NCBI RefSeq assembly: GCF_017086465.1
Contig: NZ_CP070961.1
Span: 3,596,001-3,660,000, forward strand
DNA length: 64,000 bases
Origin: Nocardioides sp. zg-1228
Lineage (GTDB): Bacteria > Actinomycetota > Actinomycetes > Propionibacteriales > Nocardioidaceae
Direction of reading: 5' to 3'
Part shown: positions 1 to 6,712 of the stretch, piece by piece
Position numbering within the stretch: position 1 is the first letter of the stretch
Layout: each line of letters starts with the position of its first letter
Made by a program: the position numbers and the translations under genes
Notes under the pieces: model-generated
Seen by the model: the letters and a program-made list of their open reading frames with translations, nothing else
Told to the model about the DNA's origin: nothing
Database searches by the model: none

Positions 1-1305
1 GGCCTTGACGACCCGCTCGAACTCGGCGAGGTGCAGGCCCTCGTTGGCGCCGTGGGCGCGGGTGTCGGGGTCCTCGACGCCGGTGACCAGCACGCTCGCC
101 TCCGGGAACGCCTCGAGGAACTCGGCGATGAAGGGGATCGAGCCGCCGACGCCCATGTCGACCGGCGCGGTGCCGTCCCAGGCCTCGGCGAACGCGGCAC
201 GCGCGGCGTCGTACGCCGGACCGCTGGCGTCGATCTGCGTCGCCTCGCCGGTGTCGACGACGGTCGTGGTCAGCGTCGCGCCCCACGGGGTGTGCTTCTC
301 GAGGTGGGCCTGGAGGCACGCGACGGCGTTGGCGGTGGTGTCACCCGGGGCGATGCGCATGCTGATCCGGCAGCGGGCGGCGGGCACGAGGGTGTTGGAG
401 GCACCCTCGACCTTGGGCGCGTCGAGGCCGGTGATGCTGATCGACGGCTTGGTCCAGAGGCGCTCGACGACCGGGCCCTCGCCGATCCACTCGATGCCCT
501 CGGCGGCGCCGGACTCGGCGCGCAGGCGGGCCTCGGGGTACTCCACGTCGGCGGCGGGGCCGGAGTGCAGCCCTTCGACGGCGACGTTGCCGGCGTCGTC
601 GTTGAGGCTCGCGATGACCCGGCTCAGCGCCATGATGGAGTCGGGCACCAGCCCGCCCCACATGCCGCTGTGCACGGCGTGGGTGAGCGTGCGGACCTCG
701 ACGTCCATCCGCACCAGGCCGCGGAGGCTGGTGGTGAGGGCGGGCTCGCCGATGTCCCAGTTGCCGGAGTCGGCGATGACGATGACGTCGGCCGCCAGGC
801 GCTCCTTGTGGGCCTCGAGCAGGTCGACGAGCGTGTCGGAGCCGACCTCCTCCTCGCCCTCGATGAACATGACCAGGTTGACCGGCAGCTCGTCGCCGAG
901 GATCCGCACGGCGCCGAGGTGGGCGGCGATGCCCGCCTTGTCGTCGGCGGCACCGCGGGCGTAGAGGCGGTCGCCGCGCTCGGTCGGCTCCCACGGCGGG
1001 GAGTCCCAGTCGGCGTGGTCGTTCTCGGGCTGGACGTCGTGGTGGGCGTAGAGCAGCACGGTGGGGGCGCCCTCCGGGCCGGCCTTCTTCGCGATCACGG
1101 CCGGCGGGGCGCCGTCGTACGCGCGCACGACCTCGGCCTCGAAGCCCTCGGCGGCGAACAGGTCGCGGGTCGCCTCGGCGCTGCGCTCGACCTCGCCGGC
1201 GCGGGCCGGGTCGGCGGAGACGGACTGGATGCGGACGAGGTCCTCGAGGTCACGGCGGAGGCCGGGCATGACCTCGGCGAGGCGGACGGCGATGTCGACA
1301 GTCAT
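1..1305 (-). CDS. M20 family dipeptidase (3' end cut by window edge)
   Basis: Metal-dependent dipeptidase/acetyl-peptide hydrolase of the M20 (carnosinase-like) family, probably cytoplasmic. About 435 residues are visible and the C-terminus lies beyond base 1. The zinc site motif YAHHDVQP is at residues 86-93, the bridging aspartate motif GAADDKAG near 118-125, and the catalytic glutamate stretch EGEEEVGS near 149-156. The final visible residues (RAHGANEGLHL) match the usual C-terminal metal histidine region. The ATG at 1303-1305 follows a TAGGGT box by 6 nt, so a leaderless transcript is likely. The exact substrate cannot be read from sequence. Confidence 0.93.
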   Translation of the reverse strand, partial: MTVDIAVRLAEVMPGLRRDLEDLVRIQSVSADPARAGEVERSAEATRDLFAAEGFEAEVVRAYDGAPPAVIAKKAGPEGAPTVLLYAHHDVQPENDHADWDSPPWEPTERGDRLYARGAADDKAGIAAHLGAVRILGDELPVNLVMFIEGEEEVGSDTLVDLLEAHKERLAADVIVIADSGNWDIGEPALTTSLRGLVRMDVEVRTLTHAVHSGMWGGLVPDSIMALSRVIASLNDDAGNVAVEGLHSGPAADVEYPEARLRAESGAAEGIEWIGEGPVVERLWTKPSISITGLDAPKVEGASNTLVPAARCRISMRIAPGDTTANAVACLQAHLEKHTPWGATLTTTVVDTGEATQIDASGPAYDAARAAFAEAWDGTAPVDMGVGGSIPFIAEFLEAFPEASVLVTGVEDPDTRAHGANEGLHLAEFERVVKA

Positions 1306-1311
1306 GTGCCG

Positions 1312-1317
1312 ACCCTA
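1312..1317 (-). promoter_or_regulatory. -10 box of leaderless promoter, M20 dipeptidase
   Basis: TAGGGT on the minus strand, 6 nt before the ATG. The spacing puts the transcription start at or next to the start codon. Confidence 0.6.
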
Positions 1318-1362
1318 ACCGTCCCGGCCGCCGCCCTTCGACGGCCCGGGCGCGGCGCCCGG

Positions 1363-1470
1363 CAGGACGCCCAGGACGGCGCCGAGCACGGCGCTCAGCA
1401 CGGCGCCCAGCACGGCGCCCAGCACGGCGCTCAGCACGGCGCTCAGCACGGCGCTCAACGCGGTTCTCAG
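1363..1470. repeat. 12-bp tandem repeat array, about nine units
   Basis: The unit is CACGGCGCTCAG on the plus strand. Six units at 1387-1458 differ only by C/T or G/A changes, and diverged units flank them at 1363-1386 and 1459-1470. The array starts at the GntR stop codon and ends about 45 bp before the dipeptidase promoter box. Read on the minus strand from 1458 to a TAG at 1315-1317 it is open and encodes a hydrophobic (LSAV/LGAV)n peptide of about 47 residues, but I see no convincing ribosome binding site. Confidence 0.9.
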
Positions 1471-2261
1471 CGCAGCGTCTCGAGCTCGGCCAGGAGCTCG
1501 CGCGCGGTCCGGGTCAGCCGCTCGATCCGCTCCCCGTCGGCACCCTCGCGGCCCGCCGACGGCGGCACCGCCTCGACGTCGAACGCCGCGAGGTCGCCGC
1601 GGTGCCAGGTCGAGAACTCCTCGAGCACCACTCCCGACCGGTCGACGCTACGGCCCTCGAGCAGCAGCAGCGGCGCGCCGGGCGTCGCGTGCAGCCGCTC
1701 GGCGAGCGACTCGGTGGCCGGCACGGCGCGCACCTGGTTGTGCCCGCCGGCCACCTCGCGCCCGAGCCGCTCGGCCAGCAGTCGGTGCAGGGAGGCGTCG
1801 ACCAGGTCGTCGGCGCTGATCGCGTCGGCGACGTCTGCGGGCAGCCAGGTGCGGATGTAGCTGAGCACCACGCCACCCACTGCGCGGACCCGGCCGAGCT
1901 CCAGGACCTGCGCCCCGGTGATGGAGACGAGGTGGTCGGGGCGCGGGACCAGTCCGTAGGACGTCACGCGGGTGGTGACGGCGCCGTCCCCCGCCTGCAG
2001 CGTGAGCCCAGAGCGCAGCACGTCGCGGCGCACCTCGCGGTGCTCGGCGACCACGGAGCCCTTGCCCTGCACCTTCGTGACGAGCCCGTCGGCCTCCAGG
2101 CTGGCGAGCGCCTGGCGCACCACCGACCGCGAGACGGCGAACTCCTGCTGGAGCGCCGCCTCGCTGGGGAACAGGTCCCCCGGCCGGAGGTCGCGGCTGT
2201 CGAGGCGCTCGCGGAGCGCGCGCTCGACCGTCTCGTGGAGGGGGACGCGGCGCTCGGTCAC
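1467..2261 (-). CDS. GntR family regulator (HutC/UTRA subfamily)
   Basis: One-component transcription regulator of 264 residues. The winged HTH is at about residues 8-70 (motif PSEAALQQEFAVSRSVVRQA) and a UTRA effector-binding domain covers about 90-235, ending in a Leu/Glu-rich helix. The GTG start at 2259-2261 follows TAGGGT by 7 nt. The gene lies just downstream of, and on the same strand as, the permease-kinase-dehydrogenase operon, so it most likely senses that pathway's acid sugar or a phosphorylated intermediate and binds the palindromes at 5550-5574. That link is inference; family and domains are clear. Confidence 0.9.
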   Translation of the reverse strand: MTERRVPLHETVERALRERLDSRDLRPGDLFPSEAALQQEFAVSRSVVRQALASLEADGLVTKVQGKGSVVAEHREVRRDVLRSGLTLQAGDGAVTTRVTSYGLVPRPDHLVSITGAQVLELGRVRAVGGVVLSYIRTWLPADVADAISADDLVDASLHRLLAERLGREVAGGHNQVRAVPATESLAERLHATPGAPLLLLEGRSVDRSGVVLEEFSTWHRGDLAAFDVEAVPPSAGREGADGERIERLTRTARELLAELETLR

Positions 2262-2268
2262 GGGTGCC

Positions 2269-2274
2269 ACCCTA
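2269..2274 (-). promoter_or_regulatory. -10 box of near-leaderless promoter, GntR gene
   Basis: TAGGGT on the minus strand, 7 nt before the GTG and in the 38-bp gap after the pdxA-like stop. It would let the regulator be expressed apart from the catabolic operon. Confidence 0.5.
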
Positions 2275-2299
2275 GGTCGGCGACGACCCGCGTCGCGGC

Positions 2300-3367
2300 T
2301 CAGGCCTCGACGCGCTGGGCGGTGCGCCACACGGCGTCCCAGCCCGGCGCGAGCGCGGCCGCGCGGCGGGCGGCCAGCACGAGGCTGGCCTCGCGCGCGA
2401 TCCCCTTGCCGGCGATGTCGAACGCGGTGCCGTGGTCCACCGAGACGCGCACGACGGGCAGCCCCACGGTGATGTTGACGCCGTCGTCGCCGTAGACCGC
2501 CTTGAACGGCGCGTGGCCCTGGTCGTGGTAGCAGACCACGACGAGCTCCCACTTGCCCTGGACGGCCTGCGGGATCAGGGCGTCGGCCGGCAGCGGGCCG
2601 ACGGCGGCGATGCCGCGCTCCTGGGCCCGGCGCACGGCCGGCTCGAGGACGTCGGCGTCCTCGTCGCCGAAGAGCCGGTTCTCGCCGGCGTGGGGGTTGA
2701 GCCCCGCGACGCCGATGGGGGTGCCGGGTCGCCCGAGGGCGTCGGCGAAGGCCGAGACCAGGTCGAGCACGTCGTCGGTGCGCTGCGGCGTGATGCCGGC
2801 GATCGCCTGCTGCAGCGAGACGTGGGTGGTGAGGTGGAAGAAGTAGAGGTCGCCGGCCGACAGGACGAGGGAGAAGTTGTCGACGCCGAACTGCTCGGCG
2901 AGCAGCTCGGTGTGACCGGGGTACTTGTGGCCGCCCGCGTGCATGGCCGCCTTGTTGAGCGGCGCGGTGACGATGCCGTCGATCTCGCCGGCCTTGGCGA
3001 GGTCGCACGCCGCCACCACGAACCGGTAGGACCCGTCGCCGGCCACGGCGCTGAGCTCGCCGATCGGGACCTCGGGCATCGGCTCGCCGATCTGCACGAC
3101 CTCCACGAGGCCGGGGTCGTTGGTCGCGTCTCCGGCGCGTTCGAGGGTGACGATCACGTCGGGGTCGACGCCGACGTACGGCGCGGCGCGGCGCAGGGCA
3201 CCGGCGTCGCCCACCACGACCGGGACGCACTCCTCGCGGAGGTCGGGGTGCTCGAGCAGCGTGCGCAGGGTGATCTCCGGGCCGATGCCGGCGACGTCGC
3301 CCAGGGTGAGGCCGAGGACGGGCAGGGTCCCCGGGGTGGGGGCGGGGGTGCTGGTGGACGTGCTCAT
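2300..3367 (-). CDS. pdxA2: PdxA-family 4-phospho-threonate/erythronate dehydrogenase
   Basis: NAD-dependent oxidative decarboxylase of the PdxA family, 355 residues, full length. Hallmarks are GDVAGIGPEI near the N-terminus, GHTELLAEQ in the middle and the metal-binding CYHDQGHAPFK late in the protein. It is translationally coupled (4-bp ATGA overlap) to a DUF1537 kinase. In characterised PdxA2-kinase pairs the enzyme turns 4-phospho-D-threonate or D-erythronate-4-phosphate into dihydroxyacetone phosphate and CO2. That role is more likely here than pyridoxal phosphate synthesis, since no other vitamin B6 gene is nearby. Confidence 0.88.
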   Translation of the reverse strand: MSTSTSTPAPTPGTLPVLGLTLGDVAGIGPEITLRTLLEHPDLREECVPVVVGDAGALRRAAPYVGVDPDVIVTLERAGDATNDPGLVEVVQIGEPMPEVPIGELSAVAGDGSYRFVVAACDLAKAGEIDGIVTAPLNKAAMHAGGHKYPGHTELLAEQFGVDNFSLVLSAGDLYFFHLTTHVSLQQAIAGITPQRTDDVLDLVSAFADALGRPGTPIGVAGLNPHAGENRLFGDEDADVLEPAVRRAQERGIAAVGPLPADALIPQAVQGKWELVVVCYHDQGHAPFKAVYGDDGVNITVGLPVVRVSVDHGTAFDIAGKGIAREASLVLAARRAAALAPGWDAVWRTAQRVEA

Positions 3368-4482
3368 GAGGGGGCTCCTTGGGTGACGCGTACGGCGTCG
3401 ATCAGCTGGACGAGGGTCGAGGAGGTGCCGAAGCCGCCGGCCTTGGTCGCGATCGGCAGCCCGTCGTGCGGGCCGCCGACGAGGGTCCCGGCGGGCACGC
3501 CCTCGACGGGGGCGTCGGCGACGTTGATGCCGGTGGCACCGAGGGCGAGGAGGGTCTGGGCGGCGCCGTCTCCGCCGACGAGGACCAGCAGGCCGTGGCG
3601 TCCCCCGGCGAGCGCGTCGACCGCCTGCCGGGCGAGCTCACGCGCCTGACGGACCGCGGAGCCGTCCTCGCGCTCCGACGGGGTGACGAGCAGGTCGACG
3701 CCGAGGCGCTCGGTGTCGGCGCGCAGCGCCTCGACCTGCCTGCGGGCCGCCTCGTGCAGGGAGGAGACGACGACGAGCGCGGACGCGTCCGCCGCGATGG
3801 CGACGGGGCGCCGCTGCGGCTCGGGGCCGTCCTGCCAGGTGCGGGCGAGGGCGATGGCAAGGCCTGCCGAGCCCACGGGGATCGCGTCGGGACCGATCTC
3901 GTCGATCGCGGCGGCGAGGGCGTCGAGGTCGGCCTGGTCGCGCGCGTCGACGACCACGACGTCGTGGTCACGGGCGGCCTCGCGTACGGCCGCGACGAGG
4001 TCGTGCCCCGTCGCGCGGACGGAGCCGGGGACGAGGCGCGTGAGCTCGGACTCGGTCACCGGGGTGACCGGGTCGGAGCCGGCGGGGCCCTCGTGCACGG
4101 GCCGCCCCTCCACGAGCACGTGGCCGTCCTCGACGGAGCGGCCCATGGCGGGGTAGGCGGGGCAGAGCACCGCGAACGCCCCGGGCCGGGCGCGCCGCCG
4201 CCCGCGCACCGCGCCGCGTACCTGCTCGGCGACGGTGCCCCGCACGGTGGAGTCGATCTTGAGGTAGAGCCGGTCCCCCGCGAGGTCGGCGACGGCCTGG
4301 GCGGTCACCTCGGCGGCGCGCGGGTCGCGTCGCGTGTCCAGCGTGACGGCCACGGCGTCCTCGTCGGGCGTACGCGTCCACCCGCCGCTGAGCGACAGCA
4401 GCGACGACCACCCGGACCGGGCGAACGACACGACGGTGTCGCTCGCCCCTGTCAGGTCGTCGGCGAGGATGAGGACCTTCAC
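3364..4482 (-). CDS. four-carbon acid sugar kinase (DUF1537)
   Basis: ATP-dependent kinase of the OtnK/DtnK family, 372 residues. The N-terminus has the family signature ILADDLTGASDT (residues 4-15). The C-terminal nucleotide domain shows LVLVGGDGAAQTL and the glycine-rich end GLPIATKAGGFGTSSTLVQL. It would phosphorylate D-threonate or D-erythronate at C4 to make the substrate of the adjoining PdxA-like enzyme. It overlaps both neighbours by 4 bp, so the three genes should be translated together. The choice among C4 substrates is inference. Confidence 0.9.
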   Translation of the reverse strand: MKVLILADDLTGASDTVVSFARSGWSSLLSLSGGWTRTPDEDAVAVTLDTRRDPRAAEVTAQAVADLAGDRLYLKIDSTVRGTVAEQVRGAVRGRRRARPGAFAVLCPAYPAMGRSVEDGHVLVEGRPVHEGPAGSDPVTPVTESELTRLVPGSVRATGHDLVAAVREAARDHDVVVVDARDQADLDALAAAIDEIGPDAIPVGSAGLAIALARTWQDGPEPQRRPVAIAADASALVVVSSLHEAARRQVEALRADTERLGVDLLVTPSEREDGSAVRQARELARQAVDALAGGRHGLLVLVGGDGAAQTLLALGATGINVADAPVEGVPAGTLVGGPHDGLPIATKAGGFGTSSTLVQLIDAVRVTQGAPS

Positions 4483-5525
4483 AACTGGGGTTCCTTGACC
4501 CCGAGGTCCATCTCGTCGATCCGGTCGATCTCCTCCTCGGTGAGCAGGCCGCCCTCGCGCTTGAGGGCCAGGGAGGCGAGCAGCGGCGCCAGGATCGCGG
4601 TCACCAGGACCGATGCGGCGACCTGGGCGGTCGCGGTCTCCACGTAGGGCTGGAACGACGGGTCGGCCATGCCGATGATCGCCGGGGTCGCGATGGCGTT
4701 GCCCGCGGTGGTGCCCGCGGCGAAGCCGATGCCGGAGCGGTAGCCGCGGCGCAGCACGAAGCGGTAGCCGATGTAGACCAGCAGGCCGGTGAACGGCGCG
4801 ACCACCAGACCCACGACGAGGCCGGAGAGGCCGCCCTTGACGATGTTGTTGAGGTCGATGCCGGTGCCCAGCGCCAGGGCGAAGAACGGGATCACGATGG
4901 CGGGGGTGGGCCGCAGCACCTCGCGCCAGTGCGGGTTGAGGTTGCCGACCAGCATGCCGAGCAGGAACGGGATCACCGCGGCGACCATCGCCGAGACGGG
5001 GATGTCGGCCAGGCCGGAGGCGCCGAGGAACAGCATCGAGAAGAACGGGCCGTCGTTGAGCGCGGAGGCGATGTAGGCGCCACGGTCACGCTTGTCGCCG
5101 TAGCGACCGGTGAACGCCAGCCAGAGGCCGCCGTTGCTGTTGTCGACGGCGACGAGCAGGGCGAGGATCGACACGCCCAGGATGCCGTCGAGGCCCACGA
5201 GCTGCCCGAGCAGGATCACCAGCGTGGCGGGGATGATGCTCTTGAAGATCAGCACGACGCCCGCGGTGGCGAGCACCGGCCCGCTGGTCTTGATCGTGAC
5301 CTGGGTGCCGGTCGCGAAGATCAGCAGCGCGATCAGGGGCAGCGCGCTCTGCTGGAACAGGGCGGTCGTGAAGGAGCCCATCTCCAGGAAGCCCATCGCG
5401 AACGTGCCCAGCAGCGAGCCGATGATCAGCGGGATCAGCATCAGCCCGCCGGGGATGCGGTTCATCATCTGGTAGAGCGGGACGATCTCGCGGTCGGGCT
5501 CGCGGTCGTGGGAGACGTCGGTCAT
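4479..5525 (-). CDS. 2-keto-3-deoxygluconate permease-like transporter (KdgT family)
   Basis: Integral membrane protein of 348 residues with about ten hydrophobic segments, opening with YQMMNRIPGGLMLIPLIIGS and containing the family-typical TFAMGFLEMGSFTTALF. KdgT-family carriers import acid sugars with protons; several sit in DUF1537/PdxA loci. It is the first gene of the operon: the ATG at 5523-5525 follows a GAGGTG about 14 nt upstream and faces the palindromic operators. The C-terminus is short and acidic. The likely cargo is a C4 sugar acid rather than ketodeoxygluconate. Confidence 0.88.
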   Translation of the reverse strand: MTDVSHDREPDREIVPLYQMMNRIPGGLMLIPLIIGSLLGTFAMGFLEMGSFTTALFQQSALPLIALLIFATGTQVTIKTSGPVLATAGVVLIFKSIIPATLVILLGQLVGLDGILGVSILALLVAVDNSNGGLWLAFTGRYGDKRDRGAYIASALNDGPFFSMLFLGASGLADIPVSAMVAAVIPFLLGMLVGNLNPHWREVLRPTPAIVIPFFALALGTGIDLNNIVKGGLSGLVVGLVVAPFTGLLVYIGYRFVLRRGYRSGIGFAAGTTAGNAIATPAIIGMADPSFQPYVETATAQVAASVLVTAILAPLLASLALKREGGLLTEEEIDRIDEMDLGVKEPQL

Positions 5526-5549
5526 GTCAGGTCACACACCTCGGGAAAG

Positions 5550-5574
5550 TTGTCCGTACAACTTGTACGTACAG
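5550..5574. promoter_or_regulatory. tandem palindromic operator, probable GntR/UTRA site
   Basis: Two adjacent 12-bp inverted repeats, TTGTCCGTACAA (5550-5561) and TTGTACGTACAG (5563-5574), lie 25-50 bp before the permease start. Their GT(n)AC symmetry is what HutC-type GntR proteins bind. Two sites one helical turn apart (13 bp centre to centre) suggest cooperative binding. Confidence 0.65.
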
Positions 5575-5804
5575 GTAGTGGAGCACGCCGGGTCGGTCGT
5601 GTCAACCGTCACAAGACGGCTGCGAGACGGCGGCAAGACGCGCCCGCCGCGAGGTGGGGGCGCGCGTTGGGGCCGCGGCGTTGGGCCGTACGCCGTGGGC
5701 GGGAGCCGGCACCGCTACGCGTGGCTGGTGCCGCCGCCGAGGGCCGCGGCGGCCGACTTGGTGGCCCAGTCCGACACCTGGAGGCCGTTGCAACCCCCTC
5801 CCAG
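5575..5804. other. non-coding stretch upstream of the acid sugar operon
   Basis: 230 bp between the operator and the palindrome at 5805. No credible gene. It must hold the -35 region of the operon promoter, but I cannot assign one. Confidence 0.4.
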
Positions 5805-5838
5805 TGTCGGAGTCCCCGCTCGAGCGGGGACTCCGACA
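5805..5838. repeat. 34-bp perfect palindrome, 3' of the GNAT gene
   Basis: Perfect inverted repeat with CTCGAG at its centre. It lies 53-86 bp past the stop codon of the leftward GNAT gene. The inner part, GTCCCCGCT then AGCGGGGAC, recurs in three other elements of this window (21429, 40091 and 41349). A cruciform or terminator stem of 17 bp with no room for a loop is unusual for a simple terminator. Confidence 0.85.
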
Positions 5839-5890
5839 TGCACGCCCGGCACGAGATCCCCCGAGGCAGGGCGGGCGACTCGCCGGGCGG

Positions 5891-6700
5891 CTACGCCGTC
5901 CGGGGACCGCCGGCGCGTCGCTCGAGCATGAGCTGGCGCTCGACGTCGGCGAAGCCGAGGCGGCGGTAGACGCCGATGGCCTCCCCGTCGTCGTCGGCGA
6001 CGATCACCAGCGTGCGAGCACCGAGCCGGTCGAGGGCGTACCGCCCCGCCGCATGGACGGCCGCGGCGGCCAGGCCCTTGCGCCGGTGCTCGGGGTGCGT
6101 CTCGACGCTCTGGAAGCGGGCCACGCCCTCCTCGGTGGTGAAGGCGGCTGCGGTGCTGACGACCTCGCCGTCGACGAAGACGCCGAACCGCGCGCCCCGA
6201 CCGGCCGTCGCGAGCAGCTGCTCCTGGACGTTGCGCCCGCGCGCGAAGCGCAGGTGCGACTCCTCGTCGTCGCGGTCCTCGATCGCATAGCTCAGGCGCG
6301 CCCGGCTCTCCCAGTCCTCCTCGGACTGCAGCGCTCGGACCTCGGCGCCCACCTCGTCCACCTCGCGCGGGGCCACGAGGTCGGTCGCGGTGAGCACCGA
6401 CGCGACGTCGACCACGAGCCCGGCAGCCTCGAACGCCGCGCGCGCCTCGGGCGTGAGGTCGGGCCGGTCGATGCCGATGCTGACGTGGCCCGCCTCGGGG
6501 AACTCGGTGCGGAACGCCGCCACCACCTCCCGCTCGCCGCCGGGCACGGGAGCCTCGGCGAGGAGCAGGAAGTTGCCCCAGTAGTAGGTCGGGTTGGCCG
6601 GGGTGCGGACCACGAGGTGGGTGCCGCGGTCCTCCACGGTGCTGCCGGAGGCGGTCAGGAGGGCGAGGTCGGTGCGGAAGCCGAGCGAACTGACGTGCAT
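5891..6700 (-). CDS. GNAT family N-acetyltransferase
   Basis: 269-residue protein whose C-terminal half (about 130-260) is a GNAT fold: FQSVETHPEHRRKGLAAAAV carries the acetyl-CoA binding motif A (near Q/RxxGxA), followed by LGFADVERQLML in the last strand. The N-terminal half looks like a degenerate second acetyltransferase-like domain, as in many two-domain actinobacterial GNATs. The substrate is unknown. The ATG at 6698-6700 is 6 nt after a TAACGT box that overlaps the phosphoketolase stop codon, so it has its own promoter. Confidence 0.85.
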   Translation of the reverse strand: MHVSSLGFRTDLALLTASGSTVEDRGTHLVVRTPANPTYYWGNFLLLAEAPVPGGEREVVAAFRTEFPEAGHVSIGIDRPDLTPEARAAFEAAGLVVDVASVLTATDLVAPREVDEVGAEVRALQSEEDWESRARLSYAIEDRDDEESHLRFARGRNVQEQLLATAGRGARFGVFVDGEVVSTAAAFTTEEGVARFQSVETHPEHRRKGLAAAAVHAAGRYALDRLGARTLVIVADDDGEAIGVYRRLGFADVERQLMLERRAGGPRTA

Positions 6701-6706
6701 GGGTGC

Positions 6707-6712
6707 ACGTTA
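6707..6712 (-). promoter_or_regulatory. -10 box of leaderless promoter, GNAT gene
   Basis: TAACGT on the minus strand, 6 nt before ATG. Its first three bases are the TAA stop codon of the phosphoketolase gene. Confidence 0.55.

Noticed and set aside
1363..1470. CRISPR-like array
   Set aside because: 12-bp units in direct head-to-tail contact without spacers, and no cas gene nearby.
1467..3230. 587-codon minus-strand frame joining the GntR gene with an Arg-rich N-terminus
   Set aside because: The first half is the pdxA2 gene in a wrong frame; the regulator proper starts at the GTG at 2261.
2300..3367. role in vitamin B6 synthesis for the PdxA-like gene
   Set aside because: The coupled DUF1537 kinase and permease fit acid sugar catabolism, and no other B6 gene is in the window.
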